DNA of 24,349 nucleotides from a virus: IMG/VR virus record IMGVR_UViG_3300028388_000929, positions 1-24,349 of that record. One strand, written 5' to 3'. The translations under genes were made by a program, and so were the position numbers. Under the pieces are notes generated by a model. The model saw only the letters and a program-made list of their open reading frames with translations. It was not told the origin of the DNA and made no database searches. Positions 13,257 through 21,226 of this stretch are shown piece by piece (the stretch's first letter is position 1; the number at the start of each line of letters is the position of its first letter).

Positions 13257-14318
13257 TTAGGCGATCTCGCGCGCGTAAAGCACGCCCGACCGGCTGTCGT
13301 AGTCGGTCTTGATCTCCAGACCCACGTTGGACCACGTAAGGAAGTTGTAGTTGTCCATCGGGTTCTGGCGCACCAGCGGCACAGTCGTGACAGCCATGCC
13401 GACCAGCGGGCGGATGAACTGCGCATCCAGAACGACACCGATCAGCTCGTTGCCGGACAGTTGCGCGTCTTCCTTGATGTCAGCCACGCCGTTGAGGTTC
13501 AGCAACGATTGCAGGATCGTGCCAAAGCCAACGTCAGACGTGCTGAAATACCGCTGGAAGTTGGACATGATTTCCCGCGACACATACCACGTGATGTCAT
13601 TGCTGACATTGTTGGTGATGCGCAGGCTGTCCACGAGGCTGATCCACGCCGAACGAATGTCGGTGGCCGTGGCCGAGGAGGACGTGAAGTCGATGTTGAG
13701 GCCGGAAGCGTCAAGGTCCACGTCAACGGTTTTGGCGCTGTTCTTGATACCCGCCGCAGCGGTGCCCTTGAACGTCACGTCAACGCCGTTGTAGATGTGC
13801 CCCGCAATGGTTTCCTGCATCAGACGCACCGAGTTTGCCTGATCGTCCACCAGACCGTCGAACCCTTCGGAACGCTGGCCCTCCATCTCCATCCACGACC
13901 GGCCAAAACCCGTCTTGTGGACGACCTTGATGGTGCTGTCGTAGGTGTAGTCGGCCTTGTCCATCTCGACGGGCGTGGTGCCCTCCAAGTCGGTCACGAC
14001 AACGCCACTGTCCGACGCCTGACGATAGATGTGTTCGACCTTGCCAACGGGCAGAGCCTTCGCCAGCGGCAGAAGATCGTTCAGCAGCGTCAGGTTCGGG
14101 GCGCGCAGAAGCTGCTTGGTCTGGCTTTCAAACTCCCGATACACGTCCTGCGGGATGATCGCGGCGGCGTTGCCGTGATACATGCCGTTCGCGGGCAAGT
14201 GCTGCGCATTGTGCGCCGCGAAATGTTCCCGCTGGCGCGTGACGTGCTGCTTTTGCAGCTTGTGATGGTGAGCCGACCGCGACGCATTGGCGGCAAACTC
14301 TTTGTCAAAGTAGAGCAT
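13257..14318 (-). CDS. Major capsid protein (HK97 fold, DUF6260-like)
   Basis: ATG at 14318 with AAGGAGG 6 nt upstream, the strong signal expected for an abundant protein. The 353-aa product has a His/Gln/Arg-rich N-terminal arm (residues about 12-42). An IIPQDVYREFESQTKQLL segment (54-71) follows, then an E-loop-like charged region. The central part has SWMEMEGQRSEGFDGL, and the C-terminal domain ends with NFLTWSNVGLEIKTDYDSRSGVLYAREIA, with typical beta strands. The plan and the place after cement and protease genes fit an HK97-fold capsid protein, apparently of the DUF6260 group. The N-terminal arm is short for a full delta domain, which agrees with a separate scaffold encoded in the protease gene. 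Confidence 0.85.
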   Translation of the reverse strand: MLYFDKEFAANASRSAHHHKLQKQHVTRQREHFAAHNAQHLPANGMYHGNAAAIIPQDVYREFESQTKQLLRAPNLTLLNDLLPLAKALPVGKVEHIYRQASDSGVVVTDLEGTTPVEMDKADYTYDSTIKVVHKTGFGRSWMEMEGQRSEGFDGLVDDQANSVRLMQETIAGHIYNGVDVTFKGTAAAGIKNSAKTVDVDLDASGLNIDFTSSSATATDIRSAWISLVDSLRITNNVSNDITWYVSREIMSNFQRYFSTSDVGFGTILQSLLNLNGVADIKEDAQLSGNELIGVVLDAQFIRPLVGMAVTTVPLVRQNPMDNYNFLTWSNVGLEIKTDYDSRSGVLYAREIA

Positions 14319-14329
14319 CAGGGGCCTCC

Positions 14330-14806
14330 TTACGATGCGTGCTTGATCGACACGCCGACATAGCGTGCACGAATGCGACCGTTGGCCCCGGAAGGCGCAA
14401 GGGCCTCTTCCGCGACAAACATGACGGTATCGGGCGTTGCGCCCGTCAGCGTTGCGCCGACCACCAAGCCAGACGAAGCCTCCGAAGTCAGAGGATCGCC
14501 AACGGCCACGTCCTCACCATCCTTCAGGATGATGTTGTAGGTGCAGCCCACCTCGGGGACGAAGGCCGAAGCCGTGTCGCCGATGGTCAGCGCCTCGGTC
14601 ACAGCCTTCTGCTCGATGGTGTTCATGTCAGCGATGTAGAAGTCGCTGGCACCGCCACCCGTGGTCAGCAGTTCCCATTCGCCGTCCGCGTCCAGCGCGA
14701 CCAGCATCCCCGGAAGGATCGTGTTGCCCGCGTCGATGACGGCGGAACGCTTGATGGGCCGAATCTTGTCAGCCGGACCCGAAAAAACGACGTTTGCGGT
14801 GGTCAT
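14330..14806 (-). CDS. Capsid cement/decoration protein
   Basis: ATG at 14806 with GGAG 9 nt upstream. The 158-aa product is a beta-barrel-like protein: PIKRSAVIDAGNTILPGMLVALDADG near 17-42 (in outline), YIADMNTIEQKAV, FVPEVGCTYNIILKDGEDVAVGDPL near 82-106, then a Gly/Ala-rich region and FVAEEALAP near 130-138. This layout is shared by small capsid cement proteins (gp24- or DUF2190-like) that bind the outside of HK97-type capsids and always sit next to the capsid gene. Strong context on both sides. Confidence 0.72.
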   Translation of the reverse strand: MTTANVVFSGPADKIRPIKRSAVIDAGNTILPGMLVALDADGEWELLTTGGGASDFYIADMNTIEQKAVTEALTIGDTASAFVPEVGCTYNIILKDGEDVAVGDPLTSEASSGLVVGATLTGATPDTVMFVAEEALAPSGANGRIRARYVGVSIKHAS

Positions 14807-14809
14807 GGA

Positions 14810-15169
14810 TCACTGCTCCCAGTCTTCGGCCAGCGACACCTTGTCGCCGCCATGGTTGAACGCGCCATTGATGCCGGGCGCTGCTTTCGGCTTGTGGGCG
14901 TTCAGGATGGTTACCAGCGCCTTTTCGGGCGTTGCCTTGGCCTCTTCCTCGGTCAGCAATTCCGCCTTCACGACCTTTTCGACCAGCGCATTGCGCGCCG
15001 CGTCACGGTCAGCGTTCAGAGCGGCAAGCGTGTTGGCCATTTCTTCCTTGGCCTTGCCCATGTTCGTGATGGTTTCATCCATCTGGTTCATGCGCTCTTC
15101 CATCTTGTCCATCCGTTCGGACAGCTTCTGATAGTCGCCGTTCATCTTGTCGTCTTCTTTCTCAGCCAT
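14810..15169 (-). CDS. Possible nested scaffold protein (internal in-frame start)
   Basis: Inside the protease-scaffold gene, AAGGAGG (15184-15178) stands 8 nt before an ATG at 15169 in the same frame. Initiation there would give a 119-aa protein made of the charged coiled coil and the C-terminal tail only. Lambda C/Nu3 is the known precedent: a scaffold started inside a protease gene so that many scaffold copies are made per protease. The ribosome site is seen directly; use of the start is inference. Confidence 0.5.
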   Translation of the reverse strand: MAEKEDDKMNGDYQKLSERMDKMEERMNQMDETITNMGKAKEEMANTLAALNADRDAARNALVEKVVKAELLTEEEAKATPEKALVTILNAHKPKAAPGINGAFNHGGDKVSLAEDWEQ

Positions 15170-16249
15170 GTTCATCGCCTCCTTGCGCATTGTGGCCGTG
15201 TCATCGCGCATGAGGCCGATGGCCTCCATGATCGCGTCTTTGATGCGGCCCCAGCGGGAAACCGCGTCCTTCCTGTCCATTACGGACAGAAGTTCCATGC
15301 CGAGCATGTCGATCTGCTCGTCCATACGTTCTTCAAGGTCGCTGTTGACGACCTGTTGGCGCGTGCCGTCTGTGCTGTTGACCAGCATTCCCACGCCCTG
15401 CTCCGGGGTGGCTGCGCCCTCCTCGTCCAGCAGAATGGCGTCGTGGTCAAACTCCATGTCAAACCCCTCGTAATCGGCAAGGTCTGATTGCGTGCACTCG
15501 CGCAGGTTCATCGTCAGACCAGTGGACGTGTGAATGGGTTTGCCCTGTTCAAGCGCGGCCATTACCCGACGGCCCATCTTGCTTTCATTCGCACGCTCCA
15601 CGTCGATGACCTTTTCGATCATAACACGTCCGTCTTGTCGCTGCACGTTTGCATTCCACGCACCGAAATAGCCAAGGTTCAGGCCAAGCGGCGACCCGGC
15701 TGGAACGAACGTGTTGTTCACCATCGGATGCCCGAGCGGGGCGGGCGTGCCTTCCAGCGTCTTGTAGCTGCGTTCGATCTGGTCGGCGGGATACAGGATG
15801 CCGTTCATCACGATATCATCGGGCAGGGTCGCGCTCTTGACCACCACCACATCGCGCCCGTCGCGCTGTTCCCGCCGGATCATCTCGCTGTTAACGACCG
15901 TGCGAATGTTGGCCCGAATGCGCTGGTCAGTGTCTAGGCTCATGTTGCCCTCCAGTTTCTTTGCCGTCGAACGATACCAGTCCCGCCCTGCGGCACCGCC
16001 CCAAAGCATGGCCGATGCGTAAGCGGCGCTATCCTGCGGCTCATCTAGAAACCGCTCATTGCGCGCCCAGAAACGGTTAGCTTTGCCAACCCATTCCTCG
16101 GTCACGGCCTCACCCGCCACAATGTCCCGCGCCACCTTGATGGTGCCCGGCTCTATGCCGTCGCCGGTCTTGCCGTCCTCGTGCATCTTGAGGCCGCGCG
16201 CGTAGTTGTTGCGGACGGTCTGCGGGGGCTTTAGGCTGACGTTCGCCAT
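14810..16249 (-). CDS. Prohead protease-scaffold fusion (DUF2213-like)
   Basis: The frame allows a GTG at 16252; the ATG at 16249 is better spaced from AGGGG (7 nt) and shares one base with the preceding stop (TGATG). The 479-aa product has three parts. Residues 1-100 form a module starting with KPPQTVRNNYARGL, with WGG near 84 and DWYRS near 90; such modules precede phage proteases. Residues about 103-290 form the DUF2213 protease, with LGHPMVN at 172-178 (likely catalytic His174) and HTSTG at 240-244 (likely nucleophile Ser242). Residues about 345-425 form a highly charged coiled coil, the scaffold. The protease would cleave scaffold and itself during capsid maturation. Two internal Met codons have strong ribosome sites (15943 and 15169), so shorter products may be made from the same frame. 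Followed at once by the cement gene. Confidence 0.85.
   Translation of the reverse strand: MANVSLKPPQTVRNNYARGLKMHEDGKTGDGIEPGTIKVARDIVAGEAVTEEWVGKANRFWARNERFLDEPQDSAAYASAMLWGGAAGRDWYRSTAKKLEGNMSLDTDQRIRANIRTVVNSEMIRREQRDGRDVVVVKSATLPDDIVMNGILYPADQIERSYKTLEGTPAPLGHPMVNNTFVPAGSPLGLNLGYFGAWNANVQRQDGRVMIEKVIDVERANESKMGRRVMAALEQGKPIHTSTGLTMNLRECTQSDLADYEGFDMEFDHDAILLDEEGAATPEQGVGMLVNSTDGTRQQVVNSDLEERMDEQIDMLGMELLSVMDRKDAVSRWGRIKDAIMEAIGLMRDDTATMRKEAMNMAEKEDDKMNGDYQKLSERMDKMEERMNQMDETITNMGKAKEEMANTLAALNADRDAARNALVEKVVKAELLTEEEAKATPEKALVTILNAHKPKAAPGINGAFNHGGDKVSLAEDWEQ
15941..15953 (-). promoter_or_regulatory. Internal ribosome site before the protease domain
   Basis: GGAGG (15953-15949) stands 5 nt before an in-frame ATG at 15943, exactly between the N-terminal module and the DUF2213 domain. 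It could yield a 377-aa protease-scaffold without the first module. Confidence 0.45.
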
Positions 16250-17169
16250 CACAATTCCCCTGCATCTGGCGCGGACTTCATAAACGCCTCGCGCTGCTTT
16301 TCCAGCCGATCCAACAGCTTCTTGCCAAAGATCGGCTTGCCGTCCGCATCAACCGTGACCTCAGTGGCCGTGCACAAACAGTTGATTGAATTGGCGTCCT
16401 GCGAATACCACGCCGCCTGTTCCTCGACCGTCACGATCTTGCCGTGACGCCGGGCATGGCTGCGCCGCGTGCGACCCGCAATCAACGCCGAATAATGGAT
16501 CAGGCGCACCTGCATCCCTAGCTTTTCCTCGGCGTCCCGCGCTTCATCCCACCTGCCCCGGCGCAGCGCACCAGTTACCTCAGTGCGCGCGATACGCTCT
16601 GCCCGGCTCTTGCTGACGCTGAACCGCTGACGAATTGCCTTGGCCGTATCGCGGGGGTTCTCGCCGGTCTGCACCGCGTCAAACAGGATGCGGCTTAGGT
16701 CCGCTGCCGTTTCCCCGGCAAAGCCTTCCATCTGTTCAAACACGCGCGCACCAGCCAATGCCGCACGACGCTGCACAAGCGCATCCCCTAGGCGCTGAAA
16801 CACCGTGCGCGTGTAGTCGTCGCTCAGGCCCGCAAGGTTCTGCGCCGCCTTGGCAATGCCCTCACGATACGCCGCCTGTGCCGCCTCTGACGCGACCGTA
16901 GGGCCTTCGCCACCCGCAAGCGTGCGCTCAATCTCGGCAACCAGCGCCCGCAAGGCATCAAGCGATACCTTGAAATCGTAGAACGCATTGCCGTAGCGGT
17001 TCACGCGCTCAACCGGCCAGCTTTCCACTGCTGCGATGGTCAGCGCCTGTGCGCGGTCAATGTCCTTGAACGCAGCCCTACGTGCCTTGGCTATCCGGCG
17101 CGTTTGCCCGACCGGGTTAGACGGATGGCGAGGCAAAAGCGCCCCGCGTGCGTTGGCGAAGTCAAGCAT
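16249..17169 (-). CDS. Head morphogenesis protein, Mu F-like
   Basis: ATG at 17169 with GGAGGTGA 6 nt upstream; overlaps the portal stop by 8 nt. The 306-aa product is helical in its first 190 residues. It has the Mu F-type signature near 195-280: SRAERIARTEVTGALRRGRW, then HYSALIAGRTRRSHARRHGKI, and CLCTATEV near the end, with Cys residues in place of the usual C.C pattern. Proteins of this group (Pfam Phage_Mu_F) are minor head proteins, a few copies per particle, placed between portal and protease genes in many phages. The last 40 residues are basic and helical. No evidence of an extra toxin domain. Confidence 0.85.
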   Translation of the reverse strand: MLDFANARGALLPRHPSNPVGQTRRIAKARRAAFKDIDRAQALTIAAVESWPVERVNRYGNAFYDFKVSLDALRALVAEIERTLAGGEGPTVASEAAQAAYREGIAKAAQNLAGLSDDYTRTVFQRLGDALVQRRAALAGARVFEQMEGFAGETAADLSRILFDAVQTGENPRDTAKAIRQRFSVSKSRAERIARTEVTGALRRGRWDEARDAEEKLGMQVRLIHYSALIAGRTRRSHARRHGKIVTVEEQAAWYSQDANSINCLCTATEVTVDADGKPIFGKKLLDRLEKQREAFMKSAPDAGEL

Positions 17170-18532
17170 CGTCGATCACCTCCGACAACACCTCATCGGG
17201 GGCCGCTTCATACCCGGCCACACGCCGGATTTCCTCGTCCGTAAATACCGCCTCGCCGGTGGCAAACATGTGAGAGTTGATCTTTGCCATCTTTTCCCCG
17301 ATGGCCAGCTTTTCATCCAGCGTCGGCGCGGTCAGGTCGGCCCAATCCACAAACCAGTCGCGCTCCGGCAGAATGCCCCACTGTTCAAACCGGCGCACTA
17401 TATCAAGGATGTTCGGCACCACCATGCCACTGCGGCGGCTCATGTTTGTCTGCGCCCATTCGCGCGCGTCCTCGGTGCTGGCCCGCTCGCCGGTCTGCAT
17501 CCCCACAAGGATTTTCTGCGGGATTGGCCAGCTTGCCGCCACCTCTTGCAGCGCGACGTTGAAAAACTCTTCGGGTTGCGGCAGCGTTACGCCAAGCGTC
17601 TTTACGTCGATGCCCTGCGTGACCATGCTTTGGTCAAAGCCCTTGGACCAGCGCGCCACTACATCATCCAGCGCATCCGGCAGCCCGGCGATGTCAGTCC
17701 CAAGCATCGCCGCAAGCTGGTTAAAATCAATATCCTTTTCCGCCTGTAGGATCGGCTGCGACTTGGCGTTTTTCCAGAACCCTTCGCCGCCTGCCCCGCG
17801 CACCTTTTCCATGTCCAGAAGCGCGTTATAGCAAGCCTCTAGGCGGCTTTCGCCCCACGTTGTGCCGTCCTTTGACCACACCAGAACGCGATCCGGGTGC
17901 ACCGTGAATGACCGAACCTTGCCGGTCTCCGGGTCCACGCTGCTTTCGTTAAACCGGAACATCGACGGCTTGCCGTATGCGGGCGAGGCAGGGTCCAAGT
18001 CCCAGGATGACGGCTCTAGCTGGCCCTCCCAAGCGGGCAGGACGGATATGATACCATCAAGCCCACCGGGGACACGGTCAACCGGCTGATCGTATGCCTT
18101 GCCGTCCGCAAGCTGAAAGATCAGCCCAGCATACTTGCCGACCATCGACCGCGCGTCCGTTTCGCGCAGGGCCTGCCAGAACCGAATGTCGTCCAGCCGC
18201 TGCCGAACGTCCGCCTCTAGCTGCGTTTCATCTGCCGATAGGTCTGACGTTTCGCGCAGGCATGGCGCGTCCTGCCACGTCTTGCCAGCCGTCTTTTCCA
18301 CCAGCGCACGCGCGATGCCGTTGCGCCGGTAGGTATTGTAAAAATGGTAGAACGTCAGTTCGTCAAAACGCGGATACCCGAAGTCATAATACAGGTTGTG
18401 CTTTGCGTTCTCGCCTGACGAAAACGTGCCGCCCCACCACCGGCTAACGCCCGCACCGTCAAATGGATTGGAGCTGTTGGCCAGCAAGCGGCGGGCCGCT
18501 GCCATCTGCCGTGTGTTTAGCTGCAACGTCAC
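17162..18532 (-). CDS. Portal protein (DUF1073 family)
   Basis: GTG start at 18532 in a GTGA overlap with the large terminase stop; GGAGG about 9 nt upstream. The 456-aa product shows the DUF1073 portal layout. The N-terminal part has FYHFYNTYRRNGIARALVEK near 61-80 (wing region), then a conserved beta part with RVLVWSKDGTTWGESRLEACYNAL near 217-240. The clip and stem lie near 330-370 (VAASWPIPQKILVGMQTGERAST). A C-terminal helix is acidic. Portal rings of 12 copies form the DNA entry vertex and bind the terminase. DUF1073 relatives are sometimes given names linked to anti-CBASS Acb1; I see no Acb1 catalytic motif here. High confidence from sequence plus order. Confidence 0.87.
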   Translation of the reverse strand: MTLQLNTRQMAAARRLLANSSNPFDGAGVSRWWGGTFSSGENAKHNLYYDFGYPRFDELTFYHFYNTYRRNGIARALVEKTAGKTWQDAPCLRETSDLSADETQLEADVRQRLDDIRFWQALRETDARSMVGKYAGLIFQLADGKAYDQPVDRVPGGLDGIISVLPAWEGQLEPSSWDLDPASPAYGKPSMFRFNESSVDPETGKVRSFTVHPDRVLVWSKDGTTWGESRLEACYNALLDMEKVRGAGGEGFWKNAKSQPILQAEKDIDFNQLAAMLGTDIAGLPDALDDVVARWSKGFDQSMVTQGIDVKTLGVTLPQPEEFFNVALQEVAASWPIPQKILVGMQTGERASTEDAREWAQTNMSRRSGMVVPNILDIVRRFEQWGILPERDWFVDWADLTAPTLDEKLAIGEKMAKINSHMFATGEAVFTDEEIRRVAGYEAAPDEVLSEVIDDA

Positions 18533-19980
18533 GCTGCGCGGCCTCCCTTGCGGATCAATAGACCAACTTGCGACGGGGCAGGGTTGCTTGCCTCTGCAAT
18601 GGCATCGCAGGCCGGATCAACTTGGTCATCGTGTGCCCCGTTAGGAAACGCGCTAAACTCTGCGAGAAAGCCCGAAAGCCATTCCGCATCCCTTGGCAAT
18701 ATCACATTTCCGCTTTCGATGTAAGGCGCAGCGTCCATTGCTCTCGTTACCTTGTCCGTCTGGCGCTGGATTGGCAGTACCGGGATGCCCTCGCGCTTGA
18801 GCGTTTGAATTAGGCCGGTGCCGCTCACCTTATCCTCGACCTTCATTGACCGCACCTTGCCCATGCCTTTGACCGATGCGTGCTTGTGCCAGAATGCCCG
18901 CGCGTGCACCAGCAACTCCGGGGCCTCCCACTTGCCACGCGTCTGGTCAAGCAACACCGCCCGTTTGGTCGGCGTGTATCCCCAACATTGCAGCACGCTG
19001 TAGTCGCTGGTCTCCTTGGCCTTTTGCGCGGTGTCAGCAAAGATAATGCGGTAGTCAATTTGCGGCTCCGTGGTCCAGTATTGCCACCAATCGTCACGAA
19101 ATATTCCACCGCCAGCCGGTGATGGTCGCTGCTGCATTTGCCCGGCCCACGCGTAACTGCCCATATCGCGCTTGTCCCGGTCAATTACCTCACGCGGGAA
19201 GCGCACCGGGTCCAGCAATTCGCCATCCTCGGTGCGTGGGTCGGTCCAGCCTATCGAGGTGTAAACGCGCCGAGCGGGTTCAAACTCCATCGGAATTAGC
19301 AAGTGGTCATAGTCCAGATCGTTGGCCAGTATGTGCCCCGACGGGTCAGCCTCGTGCAGCCGCTGCATGATAACGATTATCGCTGACTTGGCCGGATCGT
19401 TCAGGCGCGTTGGCACCGTCTCGGACAGGATCCGAATGGCAGTTTGCCGGGCTGTTTCGGAATGCGCCTTTTCCGGCGATAGCGGATCGTCCCAAACGAT
19501 GCTGTGGCCCCTACGGCCCGTCATCGAAGCAACGGCGCACGCCTGCCGAAAGCCGCGCCGTTCGTTCTCGAAATACAGCTTTTCGTTCTGGTCGCCTTGC
19601 AGCTTGATCGGCCAAAGCCGCTGATACCATTCGCTCATGACCAACTCGCGCATCAGCCGGTTGTCACGGACGGCAAGTCCCTGCTCGTGCGCTGCGCCGA
19701 TGTAACGGTGGCCCGGTTGCTTGCCCGGCCCCCATAGCCAGGCGGGATACATGACGCCGGTGATCGTTGACTTGGATGTGCCGGGCGGAACGTTTATTAG
19801 CAGGCGTGTGATCTGACCCGATGCTACCGCCTCTAGGTGCTGCGCAATGGCGTCAATATGCCAATTCCAGACAAGAGGATCGGGGATGATATGCGGCCAC
19901 GCCCGCTTGATAAAGTAGGCAAAGGATCGTTCGCACAGGATGCGCTCTGCCGCGCGGGCATCGTCAATCGTCAGCTTGAC
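18529..19980 (-). CDS. Terminase large subunit
   Basis: The frame opens at 20013, but the ATG at 19980 has AAGG 6 nt upstream and overlaps the small subunit by 17 nt; 483 aa. ATPase motifs are visible: Walker A-like PPGTSKST at residues 66-73 and Walker B IVWDDP at 162-167. The C-terminal nuclease has an IIFADTAQK segment with acidic Asp, and HDDQVDP near 455-461. The packaging motor uses ATP to pump DNA through the portal and cuts the concatemer. Gene order with the small subunit and portal is standard. The type of ends (cos or headful) cannot be read from sequence here. Confidence 0.95.
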   Translation of the reverse strand, partial: VKLTIDDARAAERILCERSFAYFIKRAWPHIIPDPLVWNWHIDAIAQHLEAVASGQITRLLINVPPGTSKSTITGVMYPAWLWGPGKQPGHRYIGAAHEQGLAVRDNRLMRELVMSEWYQRLWPIKLQGDQNEKLYFENERRGFRQACAVASMTGRRGHSIVWDDPLSPEKAHSETARQTAIRILSETVPTRLNDPAKSAIIVIMQRLHEADPSGHILANDLDYDHLLIPMEFEPARRVYTSIGWTDPRTEDGELLDPVRFPREVIDRDKRDMGSYAWAGQMQQRPSPAGGGIFRDDWWQYWTTEPQIDYRIIFADTAQKAKETSDYSVLQCWGYTPTKRAVLLDQTRGKWEAPELLVHARAFWHKHASVKGMGKVRSMKVEDKVSGTGLIQTLKREGIPVLPIQRQTDKVTRAMDAAPYIESGNVILPRDAEWLSGFLAEFSAFPNGAHDDQVDPACDAIAEASNPAPSQVGLLIRKGGRAA

Positions 19981-20416
19981 CATCAGCGGCCTTAACGATT
20001 GCCTCCAGCGCATCGGACGGCAGGCCCGAAAGGTCTAGTGCGGGCTTGGGCGTCATGCTGCCGTCTGGCGATTGATGGTTGACCAGAGATTGCGGCATGT
20101 GGGTCTTAGGGGCCATGCGCTCTGCCGACCACTTGCGCCCATCCATCGCCACTCGTGCGGCGTTCGGTTCAATCTTTCCGGCCTGCACCAACTCGGCCAA
20201 TTCAGCGATGCTGTCAGCGTGCGCATACCCCGCAGCCTCACGCGCCCGCTTGTATTGTTCCGAAAAAGCATCGTGCGTGACGATCCATAGGCAGACGCTG
20301 GAAAGCGCAGGCTTGCCCCTCTGGCGGCAATAGGAGCGCAGGGATTTTCCCTCTGCAAGCCATGTGCATATTTCGGCGGCAATGTCTGCGTTGTATTTTG
20401 TGGGCCTGCCGGTCAC
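19964..20416 (-). CDS. Terminase small subunit
   Basis: The open frame extends to 20641, but its upstream part is Cys/Arg-rich and non-coding in look. A GTG at 20416, in a GTGA overlap with a 26-aa reading frame, is the likely start, giving 150 aa. Residues 2-45 form an HTH: TGRPTKYNADIAAEICTWL, then SLRSYCRQRG and a recognition helix ending SSVCLWI. A helical central oligomerisation part follows (AREAAGYAHADSIAELAELVQ near 70-90), then a Lys/Pro-rich end. This matches the Sf6-type small terminase family, which recognises the packaging site and feeds DNA to the large subunit. No strong ribosome site before the GTG, so translation is probably coupled to the small upstream frame. Confidence 0.85.
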   Translation of the reverse strand: MTGRPTKYNADIAAEICTWLAEGKSLRSYCRQRGKPALSSVCLWIVTHDAFSEQYKRAREAAGYAHADSIAELAELVQAGKIEPNAARVAMDGRKWSAERMAPKTHMPQSLVNHQSPDGSMTPKPALDLSGLPSDALEAIVKAADGQADD

Positions 20417-20493
20417 TTCATCACGCTCACGATAATTACGGGTGCTGCAAACTGCGTCAGGACGAGTATAGCGCCGATCTGGTCGATTGTCAT
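20413..20493 (-). CDS. 26-aa hydrophobic peptide upstream of small terminase
   Basis: A short frame starts with ATG at 20493 in an ATGA overlap with the preceding gene and has GGAGG 7 nt upstream, one of the best ribosome sites in the window. The 26-aa product starts MTIDQIGAILVL, has a hydrophobic body of about 17 residues with one Pro, and ends VMK. Its TGA overlaps the GTG of the small terminase (GTGA). It is either a tiny membrane peptide or a leader frame that couples translation to the terminase gene. No known family is recognised. Confidence 0.55.
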   Translation of the reverse strand: MTIDQIGAILVLTQFAAPVIIVSVMK

Positions 20494-20765
20494 GCTGTGT
20501 CCTCCGGTGGTGGTGGCAAGGGCATCCAGTGGGTTGGCATTTCGTCTTCATCCCACCCAAGCCAATAATCTTCAATGCCAACAGTGAACCCAATGCTATC
20601 GTGACCCCACCCCCACATGTAGTAACCATTTTCAACCCCATCTAAAACAGAGTTGCCCGGATATTCCATCCATTGTGCAATTGGAAACTCAGACCAGTTT
20701 GCACGAGCAAGCACTACAGGCGTCCCATCCTTCGGCGCGGTTTCAATCGGTTGCCATTGTGTCAT
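20490..20765 (-). CDS. DUF551-like phage protein
   Basis: ATG at 20765 in an ATGA overlap with the preceding stop. The 91-aa product begins TQWQPIETAPKDGTPVVLA and ends THWMPLPPPPE, the signature ends of the DUF551 group of small phage proteins (WxPIExAPKDG..THWMPLPxPP). The middle is rich in Trp, Gly and acidic residues. The function of this family is unknown. It lies just before the 26-aa frame and the terminase genes. Confidence 0.8.
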   Translation of the reverse strand: MTQWQPIETAPKDGTPVVLARANWSEFPIAQWMEYPGNSVLDGVENGYYMWGWGHDSIGFTVGIEDYWLGWDEDEMPTHWMPLPPPPEDTA

Positions 20766-21226
20766 GCTTTAACCCTTCCTTTGGCTTGTGTGTGGTGTGC
20801 GGGGTCACGCCTTGCGCGCATCCGGCAGGCGTTGCGCGGGACGGGCCATGCAACCCCGACCTCCTTTGCATGTTCTCGAGCTCGCGCCTCTGCCCCGCGC
20901 ACGTTCAAATGCAAGCCGATCTCGGCCCAAGTCATGAACGTTTCAACCCGGGCGCGGTAGCAATCGGCATTTTCCTTAAGGCGGCGTGATCTGTCTTTGC
21001 GTTTTTTCTCAGTCAATGCGCTCGCCAGAAAACCGTCGTGACCATGCAGCCGCATGTGGTCTGCGCCTTCAATCAAGACTAGGTTTTTCGGATCGTTGTT
21101 GCGTGGGTTCCCGTCAATGTGATGGACGTGAAAGCCATGCTCAATCATCAAGAACAGCCAATCTTGCGTCCTGTTCGGGTGCGCCTCAAGCCATGCTTGA
21201 TGGTGTTTCGGCATAGCTTTTGTCAC
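20762..21226 (-). CDS. HNH endonuclease
   Basis: A GTG at 21226 overlaps the preceding stop (GTGA) and has GGAG 8 nt upstream; a Met at residue 5 is the alternative. The 154-aa product carries a clear HNH fold: FHVHHIDGNPRNNDPKNLVLI at residues 32-52 with catalytic His36 (HH pair) and Asn48, then HMRLHGHDG with a metal His at 57 or 61. The C-terminal part (about 108-133) looks like a DNA-binding helix pair (TWAEIGLHLN). It could be a free-standing homing endonuclease, or a packaging-linked HNH protein, as these often sit beside terminase genes in cos-type phages. The sequence does not decide between them. Confidence 0.85.
   Translation of the reverse strand: MTKAMPKHHQAWLEAHPNRTQDWLFLMIEHGFHVHHIDGNPRNNDPKNLVLIEGADHMRLHGHDGFLASALTEKKRKDRSRRLKENADCYRARVETFMTWAEIGLHLNVRGAEARAREHAKEVGVAWPVPRNACRMRARRDPAHHTQAKGRVKA

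Noticed and set aside
13461-14363. A 300-codon open frame on the plus strand
   Set aside because: Mirror frame of the major capsid gene; Arg/Val/His-rich with no recognisable motif and no ribosome site pattern.
14339-15487. A 382-codon open frame on the plus strand
   Set aside because: It is antisense to the cement and protease-scaffold genes, is rich in His, Arg, Val and Leu without domain pattern, and long mirror frames are common in GC-rich DNA.
17162-18532. Reading the portal as an anti-CBASS (Acb1) protein
   Set aside because: DUF1073 proteins sometimes carry that name, but size, fold pattern and position after terminase are those of a portal, and no Acb1-type catalytic motif is seen.
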